A DNA stretch of 64,000 bases from a virus: the IMG/VR virus record IMGVR_UViG_3300009702_001278, positions 1-64,000 of that record; one strand, given 5' to 3'. Below are positions 1-7,442 of the stretch, piece after piece. The notes under the pieces are model-generated. The model did no database searches, had not been told where the DNA came from, and worked only from the letters and a program-made list of their open reading frames with translations. Numbering within the stretch: position 1 is the stretch's first letter; the number at the start of each line of letters is the position of its first letter. The translations under genes and the position numbers were made by a program.

Positions 1-120
1 ATCATCAGCAACGTGGTCTAGAATCCCAGTCTTGCCCGCCAGCCTAGCTTGGATTTCTGACTTTTGCTTGGCGAAAGCGGATTTGTCCTTCTGTATCCAT
101 TTATCAAGCGTTGTCGCCAT
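1..120 (-). CDS. N-terminal part of a hypothetical protein
   Basis: The reading frame begins with ATG at position 120 and stays open to the window edge, giving 40 residues that start MATTLDKWIQKDK. The fragment is charged and probably helical. An AGGA element lies just upstream of the ATG. A TTGACT/TAAAAT promoter about 170 nt upstream probably drives it, leaving a leader with an ACGGCC/GGCCGT hairpin near 216-234. No family is recognised and the gene continues outside the window. Confidence 0.6.
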   Translation of the reverse strand, partial: MATTLDKWIQKDKSAFAKQKSEIQARLAGKTGILDHVADD

Positions 121-292
121 ATCCTATTATACCTCGGGATTAAGCAAACCCAGAGAAGATCGCGTCATAACAGATTGTGAAGTCAAAACCCACCCTTGCC
201 CCGTTCGTCTCTCACGGCCACCCGAAGGCCGTTCCCACCGTGAACACTAACTTGCCATGTTATGCCCCAAAATCAACCAACTTACCCAGAAG

Positions 293-321
293 ATTTTAAG
301 GAAACCAGCAGCAAAAGTCAA
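293..321 (-). promoter_or_regulatory. Sigma70-type promoter for the leftmost gene
   Basis: On the minus strand the sequence reads TTGACT, a 17-nt spacer, then TAAAAT. It sits directly downstream of a terminator-like hairpin, so it would restart transcription after the preceding unit ends and read toward the gene at 1-120. The call rests on motif match and position only. Confidence 0.5.
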
Positions 322-322
322 G

Positions 323-345
323 AAAAACCCGCCTATGAAGCGGGG
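323..345 (-). terminator. Rho-independent terminator
   Basis: Just after the stop codon of the 347-697 gene the minus strand reads CCCGC, a short loop, GCGGG and then TTTTT. The GC-rich stem followed at once by a U-run is the classical intrinsic terminator form. It separates that gene from the promoter at 293-321. Confidence 0.75.
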
Positions 346-346
346 C

Positions 347-697
347 CTAACTGGAGATATCGAGAATCGGTGACTTTGGGCAGAATTGTTTTCTGTACTG
401 CCCCAAAACAGTCATCTGCCCTGACTTGAGGTTTGTAGTCAACATAACAACATTGATTGGTTCAAAATGCGATCTCTTTTTGGTGCGGGGCTTTTCTTGG
501 TGGGCAAACCTTTTGGCATGAGCCACCGCTGCAATAAGGCAGTCTCGCAACTGCTCTGTCTCATCCATTGTAAGCCAATGCGCTACAGTTGCCTTGCCTA
601 CATCCTCCGGTTTTGGTATCTTGGTGGGATAAACACTACCAAAGCCTTCGGCATCACTCGTAATTTCGTATTTGACTTCATCACCTTTTTTGGGCAC
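347..697 (-). CDS. Hypothetical protein (116 aa)
   Basis: The start is a GTG at 697 preceded by a good TAGGAGG Shine-Dalgarno sequence. The 116-residue product is basic in its second half (KPRTKKRSH) and has no recognised domain. It lies between the tmRNA gene upstream and an intrinsic terminator downstream, so it may be read through from the tmRNA promoter or from an unseen one. The stop is TAG, and extension past it would run into the terminator, which supports UAG as a true stop here. Confidence 0.65.
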   Translation of the reverse strand: MPKKGDEVKYEITSDAEGFGSVYPTKIPKPEDVGKATVAHWLTMDETEQLRDCLIAAVAHAKRFAHQEKPRTKKRSHFEPINVVMLTTNLKSGQMTVLGQYRKQFCPKSPILDISS

Positions 698-777
698 CGC
701 TCGCCTCCTAAAAGACTATATCGGATTTACAGAGGCCAAAGTTCTCAACTTCTGCAAATCCGTCTCTTCTCGGGAAC

Positions 778-1157
778 TGGAGGTGGGGGGCATCGAAGCC
801 CCCGTCCCGAAGTTCGTTCAACAGCAGCGTCTACGTGAGTAGGATTTCTATCCGCGCATCTAAGATGCGAATTTTACGTCACTGACAGGCGGTAAAGGTA
901 AACCCAACCCGCATTCGCTACCCATCAACCAGACGGTCTTAATTGTCGGCAGCAAGGACGACAGTCTTACTGCTTATCCTGATGCTGCGTCAGTCTGCCT
1001 ATCAGGAAGTCAGCAGGTGACGGCCAGGCTCAAGCGGCCATGGCGAGTGGTGCATCGTTGGCACTTAGTTATTGCACCGATTTTTATACTGGCCGTTCGG
1101 TGAACCAGTCCACGCAACTACGGTCTACTTGCAACCCGGTCGATACCTGTCACCCCC
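778..1157 (-). ncRNA. ssrA: tmRNA (transfer-messenger RNA)
   Basis: The RNA starts GGGGGTG and ends CACCTCC plus discriminator A. These pair as a 7-bp acceptor stem containing the G3-U70 wobble that alanyl-tRNA synthetase recognises. A T-arm (GGGGG, a TTCGAT-containing loop, CCCCC) precedes the 3' strand, and the conserved CTTCGGGAC precedes the T-arm. Near the middle, the minus strand at 1030-1062 encodes the tag ANDAPLAMAA followed by TGA, very close to bacterial ANDENYALAA-type tags. The resume codon GCC follows CTAAGT. CCA is not encoded. The T-loop is one base longer than usual, or closes with an extra C-G pair. Its role would be to rescue stalled ribosomes and tag the products for proteolysis. 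Confidence 0.93.
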
Positions 1158-1167
1158 GTATACTACA

Positions 1168-1195
1168 TTATACCTTGGATTTCTGGAAAGTCAAG
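1168..1195 (-). promoter_or_regulatory. Promoter of the tmRNA gene
   Basis: The minus strand reads TTGACT, a 16-nt spacer and a perfect TATAAT. The end of the -10 box is 10-11 nt before the mature 5' end of the tmRNA, which fits transcription starting at or next to that end. The promoter overlaps the last codons of the HNH gene at 1191-2489. Confidence 0.7.
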
Positions 1196-2489
1196 CCCTT
1201 CCGAATAATTCTCGATCTTTTTGCTGCTCATCAAGCTCTTTGTGATACATCGGCCAATTCGGTCCTTTGTTCATAATTGCCTTTACTTGGGCATCCCTCG
1301 ACATTTTTGCAAGATCGGGAGGAAAGTAGCACTTTTCGTCGAGTTTATCCAGGGTGGCTTTTAGTGTTTCATCATTGAGTGTGACATTTTCCAGGCCCAA
1401 CAAACATGCGTGCTCACAATCCAGAAGTTGCAGAAACCCTTTTTCAGTAGTGGTATGACCGTAAGGCGAGCGACTACCCTTCTGCGAATTAGCCTCAATG
1501 CAGGCAAATTGGCCGTTTTCTTTGGTGTCTTTTCCACCCTTCGCAATCGGAATATCATGGTCTGAAGACCCAGTGATAAAACAATTCGGGTCGGATGCTA
1601 ATTTCTGTCTCAACGAAGTGGCAGTCGAATCTGTTTGCATAAACACGTGTTTTGCATACTGATTGAATGATTCAGAACCGATCAACATCCGGCCTGTCAT
1701 GCTGCACACTCCCCGACTTTCTGTTTTGATTTGGGAATCGATCTCAGCCGAAAAACCTGATGCCGTTTCAGGGACAATATCTGCTCTGGTCATCTCCATA
1801 ATCAATTGTGGCACTGCCTCTGTCAAACCACATCTTGCTACTTTGTCAGGCAATTCTTGGCAGACAAACCTATAGAATATGCCAGCGTGAGTTTTCATGC
1901 CCACATGGCCATGCTTGACTGTTGGATTTTCAGCAGTCATCATCACCCCGGTCGTTAGCATCAACTTATGGAATAATGATCCCTGAATGTCCGCTATATA
2001 AGCATCACCTCTCTCTAACACTCTTTCAAGGTGCTTACGCAGAATAAACTGCCCTGAATATATAGGAGAATCGAGCAGCGCCTCGATTTGAGTACGATGC
2101 TTTTTAATAACAACGATATGGTTAACCAACTCCGGTCGGGGGTTGAGAGAACGCTTTTTGCCTGCACGATAGCCAGGTCCGAAACACCTTCTGTCAATGG
2201 CATCCATCTCTAAGACTAAATTTCTAAAAGTCTCGTCATCCAGACTGTTCAGGCCCTCGCGCAACTTGTCCACAACAACAATACTAAATCGCTTGTTATG
2301 GTGGTCAGGATCAAAAATATTCCTTACTCGATAATCGTCAGCCACCTCACCCACATATTTAGGTAAATTATCTGCTACTTTTTGCCATCGGACTGCTTTG
2401 AAATAGTGCGGTCTGAAACGACTTATTGATGATCGTCTCAAGAAAAGTAACGGTTCTAAAGCAGCATCACTTTCAAACACCTTCTGCAT
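1191..2489 (-). CDS. HNH-motif nuclease-like protein
   Basis: This 432-residue protein has an HNH-like segment in its C-terminal third: SSDHDIPIAKGG, then an Asn about 10 residues on, ending NSQKGSRSP. This matches the DH-I-P-x-x-x-G-G ... N ... N-x-x-K-G pattern of HNH endonucleases. The zinc-ribbon cysteines of many HNH proteins are not obvious, and the first 250 residues match nothing recognised. Translation starts at ATG 2489 after GGGGGAA, 11 nt from the end of the PurA-like gene. It could be a homing endonuclease or a phage defence/counter-defence nuclease; the sequence does not decide. Confidence 0.55.
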   Translation of the reverse strand: MQKVFESDAALEPLLFLRRSSISRFRPHYFKAVRWQKVADNLPKYVGEVADDYRVRNIFDPDHHNKRFSIVVVDKLREGLNSLDDETFRNLVLEMDAIDRRCFGPGYRAGKKRSLNPRPELVNHIVVIKKHRTQIEALLDSPIYSGQFILRKHLERVLERGDAYIADIQGSLFHKLMLTTGVMMTAENPTVKHGHVGMKTHAGIFYRFVCQELPDKVARCGLTEAVPQLIMEMTRADIVPETASGFSAEIDSQIKTESRGVCSMTGRMLIGSESFNQYAKHVFMQTDSTATSLRQKLASDPNCFITGSSDHDIPIAKGGKDTKENGQFACIEANSQKGSRSPYGHTTTEKGFLQLLDCEHACLLGLENVTLNDETLKATLDKLDEKCYFPPDLAKMSRDAQVKAIMNKGPNWPMYHKELDEQQKDRELFGRA

Positions 2490-2500
2490 CTGTATTCCCC

Positions 2501-3751
2501 CTACAAAACTTTCAGTTTATCTGTTTCAGGCCCATAACTGTACATGCTTACAGGACCACAATTTGCGTTAATCTTGCCCACAAACAGAGCCCGAAACTGA
2601 ATATCATCATTATACAGGCTGTAGCTCGGCATATCAATCAGATTCCCCTCATCATACATTTTGATGCCTTCAACGTCAGCCAGGGTGTCTGCATGCATCA
2701 AGGCAATCCCGGTTGCGCCGGTGATCTCCACCGCCTTGCGGGTCAGCCCCAAATCAAACCAACCTATGCGCCGTGGGCGACCAGTAGTGGTTCCATACTC
2801 GCCACCTTTTTCACGAATCTGATGAGACATACACCATTCGCAGTCACATCTCCAACTGAAAACTTCGCCATTTTTATCATGGCATCTTATTTCTTCTAAG
2901 TTTGGATTCCTACAACCAATAAAATGAGTGCTAGGACACAGTTCGCTTGGGAATGGCCCAGCACCAACTCGGGTGGCATAGCATTTGATTACTCCCACAA
3001 TGCGGTCCAGATGAAAGTTAGGCAGTCCGCAAGCCTGTGGTATCGCAGCAGGACCAATTCCCGAAGAAGTACAATAGGGATAAGTACCAAAATCAACATC
3101 AAGGAGGATACCATTAGCTCCTTCAAATAGGATGCTTTCTCTCGTATTCTTAACTTTTGACCTAAGTATTTCATCTGTTACCCGTATCATCGGTTGCAAA
3201 AACTCCGCAGCCTCGACATATTCTGCCCACAATCCCTTACCATGAAAGGCTTCATCCACCGCGAAAAATCTCTGCAATCGTTCATCTTGCAACTTCTCTT
3301 GCAGGTCACCCATTCGGATGGCATTCCACCGGTGTGCCTTGTCTGCGTAAGTTGGCCCGATACCTTTCTTCGTCGTACCTATTTTGCCACCCTTTTTTAT
3401 GTCCGAAGCAATATGCCAAGGCATCACACAATGAGATTTATCACTAATAAGTAAGCGACCCGTAATATCAATTCCAACATGCCGTAGGTCTTTAATTTCT
3501 TCGGCCAGCGAGACAGGGTTGAGCACCATGCCATGAGCCATTATCAGCATGGGCTCATTTTTAGATACTGCGCCAGAAGGGATTTGATGTAACTTGAACG
3601 TATTCCCATCCACAACAACTGTATGACCGGCGTTAGCACCGCCATTGTAACGTACAACGATATCGTGTTTTTCTGACAATAGATGAGTGATCTTGCCTTT
3701 TCCGCAATCCCCCCAGCCCAAACCCACTACTGCTGTATACATTGGTATCAT
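2501..3751 (-). CDS. purA: Adenylosuccinate synthetase family (PurA/PurZ-like)
   Basis: The 416-residue enzyme has the family signatures in order: WGDCGKGK (P-loop with the catalytic Asp kept), GGANAGHTVV, IPSGAV, KKGIGPTYADK, FEGANGILLD, GTYPYCTSS, TRVGAGPFPSE and GTTTGRPRRIGW. PurA condenses IMP with aspartate using GTP, and phage PurZ does the analogous reaction on dGMP. Several usually fixed residues differ: WGDE is WGDC, EGAQG is EGANG, and the TKLD guanine-recognition motif is replaced by MHAD. This suggests altered nucleotide use. The Asp that I recall being changed in phage PurZ is retained. Start ATG 3751 follows CGGAGAG. Confidence 0.88.
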   Translation of the reverse strand: MIPMYTAVVGLGWGDCGKGKITHLLSEKHDIVVRYNGGANAGHTVVVDGNTFKLHQIPSGAVSKNEPMLIMAHGMVLNPVSLAEEIKDLRHVGIDITGRLLISDKSHCVMPWHIASDIKKGGKIGTTKKGIGPTYADKAHRWNAIRMGDLQEKLQDERLQRFFAVDEAFHGKGLWAEYVEAAEFLQPMIRVTDEILRSKVKNTRESILFEGANGILLDVDFGTYPYCTSSGIGPAAIPQACGLPNFHLDRIVGVIKCYATRVGAGPFPSELCPSTHFIGCRNPNLEEIRCHDKNGEVFSWRCDCEWCMSHQIREKGGEYGTTTGRPRRIGWFDLGLTRKAVEITGATGIALMHADTLADVEGIKMYDEGNLIDMPSYSLYNDDIQFRALFVGKINANCGPVSMYSYGPETDKLKVL

Positions 3752-3771
3752 CTCTCCGACTTGAATTGTGA

Positions 3772-4215
3772 TTAATCATCTGTTTCAAAACGGCGGGGCG
3801 GCAACTTGCCTGCCGCTTTGTAGCGAACCTTCACATTGGAACTGGAACTGATTTTATTGTTCTTCCATACCTCGGGGACATCGCTAGGGTAAAAAAAGTC
3901 CATGACAGAACCATAGCTGTCGGCAATTTGTTCGCCATGAATATGGACCAAACAAGGATATTCCGCAGGCTCATTAAACGAATCGTAACATCCGAAGTTT
4001 TTCTTAGCCATCCAGTCTAACCACACCTGCACCAAATCATCTGAGTTCTGCACCAACACCCACTCTCGCTTGTCCTGGCGCTTCTCAATCTCTTGTCGTC
4101 CCACACAAACGGCACAATAGTTATTCCACTGCTTATTGTCACCAGCCTGCGCGAATTCATCACCTTTGCCAATGCCGTTACAATGTGGACAGGTCAATTT
4201 GACCGGATCAGACAT
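3772..4215 (-). CDS. Zinc-ribbon protein of unknown function
   Basis: The 147-residue product begins with a DnaJ-like pair of cysteine motifs, CPHCNGIGKG (about residues 9-18) and CAVCVGRQ (about 34-41), which should bind one zinc ion. The rest is mixed alpha/beta with no known family. Its start overlaps the stop of the upstream gene at 4215, so the two are probably translationally coupled. A nucleic-acid or protein-binding role is possible but not shown. Confidence 0.6.
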   Translation of the reverse strand: MSDPVKLTCPHCNGIGKGDEFAQAGDNKQWNNYCAVCVGRQEIEKRQDKREWVLVQNSDDLVQVWLDWMAKKNFGCYDSFNEPAEYPCLVHIHGEQIADSYGSVMDFFYPSDVPEVWKNNKISSSSNVKVRYKAAGKLPPRRFETDD

Positions 4216-4688
4216 TACTTCTTCTCCTGTTTCACCTCGTACTTGACACCTTCCACGATCAGATACTTGATCTTGCGGTGATCTACAACGACGTGTAGGT
4301 GGCAGGTGGTGACATCCAAATCCTCAACCATACTACGTCCCAGCAATGGTTCAGGGCGCACCAGTCGGCCACGCAGCACTCTCTCAGTCCCATCCAACTT
4401 CTCGAAGCATACTGTTAGCGGTCGATTGTAAGAGGAGATCAGAATCTCAGCCACCCGAGTTTTGGTGACCTTAATCTCTTGCTCAAACTGGTCCGCAGAC
4501 AGACCACGCTCAACTAAGTCTTTACCCTGCACCCGAAAGTCCATATCCTCATCAATATTATGAACATCCAAGCTATTGCCGTCGTTGTTAACAACCTTAG
4601 CCCAGTAAACGAACGCCATAATGTCGTCTTTATGGATGTTCTTTGCCTTCACTGGATGGGTTACTTTGTCTACATCAGTATTCTTCAT
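4215..4688 (-). CDS. Phage SH3-like/Sm-like beta-barrel protein (WYL_2/DUF2693-like)
   Basis: The C-terminal half (about residues 90-155) contains FEKLDGTERVLRGRLVRP and later HRKIKYLIVEGVKYEV. This resembles the small phage family whose members carry F-x-K-x-D-G-x-x-R-V-x-R followed by a closing beta-strand (Pfam WYL_2, formerly DUF2693). The N-terminal half has no recognised fold. Family members are common in phages and their function is unknown. The ATG at 4688 lies 22 nt after the upstream stop. Confidence 0.5.
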   Translation of the reverse strand: MKNTDVDKVTHPVKAKNIHKDDIMAFVYWAKVVNNDGNSLDVHNIDEDMDFRVQGKDLVERGLSADQFEQEIKVTKTRVAEILISSYNRPLTVCFEKLDGTERVLRGRLVRPEPLLGRSMVEDLDVTTCHLHVVVDHRKIKYLIVEGVKYEVKQEKK

Positions 4689-4709
4689 TTCATTTCTCCC
4701 ATTACAATC

Positions 4710-5852
4710 TCACTGTTCGACATCTGCTAATCTCTGTTGAACTTCATCAATCATCCATTCGCCATCGATAAATCTCTCAGGCAATGCAAACTCGGGCAAC
4801 TCCCCTGCATCCACATGTCGTGTCACATGTCCCAGCCTATGCCTTTGAGCTATCCAGTAAGCAACCGTAGTGATGCCCCACGAGGTTGCCATTTCCATAG
4901 CAGAGAATTTGGTGATTTTGTCAGCTTTCAAATCAATCCGCATTCCAACAGATTCATCCCCAGTGACTATTAAAATCAACCTGTCTCGGTGCTGATTGGG
5001 ATCGTAGGCAAGTTTTTTGTCTTGAGATAATTCCTCTGCCAATGCATCGGGGTCACTAAAGTCCCATTTCTCAACCTCTGCCCAGTGACCGGGGTATCGA
5101 ATGGTCTTATAGGTATAGTTCTCAACTCCCAACTCCAATAACCATTCGGCTATCAGGGAGTTATTGGAGGTAGGAGAGCACTCAAACTCTTCATTTTTGT
5201 CGTCAAGACAATAGATATACTCTTCAACGTCGCTGCGTGCAGCAACAGAACCCACTGCCCCATTCTTGATGACTGGGACATCACCTGTATACTCGCTAAT
5301 CAACCCATATGGGTTAAAGAACAGTTTGTATTTCAGGTTATTCTTTGGTGGTTTGAGAGGTAAGCCACCGCAACGAACACTTATGGTCTTCGATCCCTGC
5401 TTGGCTAGGTGCGTAGCATAGACGTTCGCAATGCCGGGTGCTATTCCGCAGTCGGGAACAACAGGCACTTTCTTGCCAGTGGCAAACTCTTCCTGAGCCG
5501 CAACAACTTCTGGGTTGCCACCTAGATCACAGAAAGGAATGCGAGTTCGCACGCATCGCTCAGTCAGTTCCATATTACAACTATATGGAGCACAACTCAA
5601 AGCAACATGAAAGCCGCCCATCTTATTGTCTGGGAATTGCGATTTATGAAACTTGACAATATGTTCCCAATGGGGATTCAGCTTATCAAGAATTGGCTTA
5701 AGCCGTTGATATGCAGATACAATCGCTCCTTCAACTGGATCGACCATTGAGACGTGTCCCGCATCGCAGTGCTTAAGCAGATCATAGACTGCGGCACACC
5801 CACATCGTCCTGCACCATATACTAGATAATTATAGTTGTCCATTCGGGTCAC
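4710..5852 (-). CDS. Saccharopine dehydrogenase / lysine 6-dehydrogenase-like oxidoreductase
   Basis: An N-terminal Rossmann motif YLVYGAGRCG (about residues 9-18) binds NAD(P). PDCGIAPGIANV near residue 135 corresponds to the conserved PDAGLAPG region of the saccharopine dehydrogenase/lysine dehydrogenase family. At about 380 residues the length fits that family. These enzymes act on lysine-derived or polyamine amino acids. The substrate here is unknown, and such a gene is unusual in a phage. The listed start is GTG 5852; ATG 5843 is an equally plausible start, and neither has a clear SD. It overlaps the end of the frame-shifted gene at 5830-6140. Confidence 0.75.
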   Translation of the reverse strand: MTRMDNYNYLVYGAGRCGCAAVYDLLKHCDAGHVSMVDPVEGAIVSAYQRLKPILDKLNPHWEHIVKFHKSQFPDNKMGGFHVALSCAPYSCNMELTERCVRTRIPFCDLGGNPEVVAAQEEFATGKKVPVVPDCGIAPGIANVYATHLAKQGSKTISVRCGGLPLKPPKNNLKYKLFFNPYGLISEYTGDVPVIKNGAVGSVAARSDVEEYIYCLDDKNEEFECSPTSNNSLIAEWLLELGVENYTYKTIRYPGHWAEVEKWDFSDPDALAEELSQDKKLAYDPNQHRDRLILIVTGDESVGMRIDLKADKITKFSAMEMATSWGITTVAYWIAQRHRLGHVTRHVDAGELPEFALPERFIDGEWMIDEVQQRLADVEQ

Positions 5853-6140
5853 AGACGACGACCGTTCCTACTCGCTCTTCGATGCGTGGCAAGCTAAACC
5901 CTATGTCTTGAGGGCTGGAGCCGAGGACCGTTGCATCTTCTCGCATCGGTATTTCATCAGCAGCTTTTTTTCATCTTGGGAACAGCATCGACATTTTCCT
6001 TATTCAGTACAGCCCACCCAATCTTGGGACGCAAACTCATATCGGCACCTTGGGTTGAGCCAATTATCCCAGCCACAAACTCATAATCAAATCGATCAAA
6101 GTAGTATTGCCAAATCTACTTTTGCTATGTCGAATTTCAT
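5830..6140 (-). pseudogene. Small gene interrupted by two +1 frame changes (recoding candidate)
   Basis: ATG 6140 overlaps the stop of the phosphatase gene (ATGA) and opens MKFDIAKVDLAILL, ending at CTT TGA (TGA at 6096-6098). Reading on in the +1 frame from CTT gives DRFDYEFVAGIIGSTQ and continues to a 7-A run (5965-5971). There a second +1 step restores an open frame to TAA at 5830, overlapping the next gene. The joined product would be 102 residues. CUU-UGA is the same slippery pair used by bacterial prfB. Two frame changes also fit a decaying gene or sequence errors. No family is recognised. Confidence 0.5.
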
Positions 6141-6946
6141 TCCTTCTTTCTCCAAGTATCTTCATCAACAGTTGCCTGGCTGATCCAGTCATCCGTCTCA
6201 CAGCAGTAGCTGGTGAGGCTTTCTCCGTCAAAAGCACAGCAGTCAATCAACCTGATCTTTTCCATCTTGATCGGGGCGACTGCATTATAGTAACTAACGG
6301 GCGTATGTCCGAAAACGCCTATTTTGTTCCAAATAGGTTCAACGTAGGCGATGTCACCACCCATTCGTCTGGGAAATCGGTTCCACAAAGGCTTAGTCGA
6401 ACCCTCTGCGAACTCTGTCGGGCTGCTAGATTGGGGGTCTGCCCAAGCGTGAACAGCAAAATGAGTCTCATTTTCCCACGTCAGGGTCAGCGTCTCATAA
6501 AACCGCTTGTGGCTCTCTGGAACCTTGCCCCGAAACTCTTCTACCACGGCTGTTGGGCTAAATCCTAAGTTATTATACACACCCGCAGTCACCAGATGGG
6601 AGGTTACCCCGTAACTTTCTATCGTTTCTTTCAGTCCATTTTGCATCCACCAGTAAACTACTTCGGACTCGGAAGGTACTTCTCCATTAAATTGTTCCAG
6701 CATAGAAGTGGAGTGTTTGTTCAAAAGCCAGTCGATGACATCGCAGTGGTTGCCACGCAGACATGCGAGGATACTTTCGGTCGGCAGACCTAGAATGATA
6801 TCCACGACATCTTTGGAGTTCTTGCCACGATCTGCGTAATCTCCCACAAACACAAACTTGGCCTGTGAGTCAATTGCGTGGATACGGGCAAGCAATCTCT
6901 CTAGGGTGCGAGCACACCCATGCAGGTCTGCGATAATCCAAGTCAT
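6137..6946 (-). CDS. Calcineurin-like protein phosphatase (lambda PP type)
   Basis: The 269-residue protein has the metal-binding motifs of PPP-family and lambda-type phosphatases: ADLHGC at residues 7-12, GDYADRGKNS at about 35-44 and LRGNHCD at about 63-69. Downstream histidines in FAVHAWADP and GHTPVSYYN complete the dinuclear metal site. Lambda phosphatase and relatives hydrolyse phosphoserine, phosphothreonine or small phosphoesters. ATG 6946 overlaps the stop of the 28-residue gene upstream. The target in this phage cannot be inferred. Confidence 0.88.
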   Translation of the reverse strand: MTWIIADLHGCARTLERLLARIHAIDSQAKFVFVGDYADRGKNSKDVVDIILGLPTESILACLRGNHCDVIDWLLNKHSTSMLEQFNGEVPSESEVVYWWMQNGLKETIESYGVTSHLVTAGVYNNLGFSPTAVVEEFRGKVPESHKRFYETLTLTWENETHFAVHAWADPQSSSPTEFAEGSTKPLWNRFPRRMGGDIAYVEPIWNKIGVFGHTPVSYYNAVAPIKMEKIRLIDCCAFDGESLTSYCCETDDWISQATVDEDTWRKKE

Positions 6947-7029
6947 AACTCGTCCTCTGACTCAAAAAGAATCGTTGCGTTGTAAATCAGGCCAGCTCCG
7001 AGAAATGGGATTAGGTCTTTTGCTCGCAT
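6943..7029 (-). CDS. 28-residue coupled microprotein
   Basis: A short frame fits exactly between two genes. Its ATG overlaps the stop of the Ycf35-like gene (TGATG), and its own TGA overlaps the ATG of the phosphatase. It encodes MRAKDLIPFLGAGLIYNA and an acidic tail ending FESEDEL. The central part is hydrophobic. Overlap at both ends is typical of translationally coupled phage genes, which is the main support for it being real. No function can be assigned. Confidence 0.5.
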   Translation of the reverse strand: MRAKDLIPFLGAGLIYNATILFESEDEL

Positions 7030-7442
7030 CATACCCTCAGTTTGATTTTGACCTTATTGTCGGCTGTCTTCTTTTGGGAAACCATCTTCAGTCCCAGCCG
7101 CTTCGCCTGCTTCAGAGTCAAGTGCTTGCCATAGACCTGTTTGATCTTATGCATGAAGTCTTGGGCTTGTTTCTTGCTGCCTGATCGGTCATACGCTGAT
7201 ATGATTAGTTCATATGAACCGTCAGCCTTCTTCAAAAACCCCACGTCGTTGGCGGCTGCCCCCACATGCTGACGACGAACGATAATGTGCGCCTTCTGCT
7301 GCCTTTTATCTCCACCGTATCCGTGGAGATGTTGTGCTCCTTTATGCTCTTCAAAAACATACCCCATCTCTTCTAAAGCAGCCTTTATGGCGTCGGGGTC
7401 TGTCATCTCGACTTGGACAATTGTGTACTCGCTGATGTACAC
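7029..7442 (-). CDS. Ycf35-like protein (DUF1257)
   Basis: The 137-residue product matches the DUF1257/Ycf35 pattern: an N-terminal strand (YISEYTIVQVEM), DPDAIKAALEEMGY, HLHGYGGD, then ANDVGFLKKADGSYELIISAYD and a C-terminal half with a basic tail. Translation starts at GTG 7442 directly after the stop of the homing endonuclease. DUF1257 genes occur in cyanobacteria, plastids and phages, often together with Ycf46-type AAA ATPases. A Ycf46-like ATPase is encoded in this window at 48561-51645. The function is unknown. Confidence 0.75.
   Translation of the reverse strand: MYISEYTIVQVEMTDPDAIKAALEEMGYVFEEHKGAQHLHGYGGDKRQQKAHIIVRRQHVGAAANDVGFLKKADGSYELIISAYDRSGSKKQAQDFMHKIKQVYGKHLTLKQAKRLGLKMVSQKKTADNKVKIKLRV

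Noticed and set aside
467-838. Plus-strand frames such as 467-838, 7884-8297, 30120-30551 and 59895-60692
   Set aside because: They are antisense shadows of minus-strand genes or of the tmRNA, without SD sites or recognisable domains.
2501-3751. Diaminopurine (Z) genome
   Set aside because: The catalytic Asp is kept, no MazZ/DatZ-like gene or PolA-type Z polymerase is visible, and several adenine methyltransferases suggest normal adenine.
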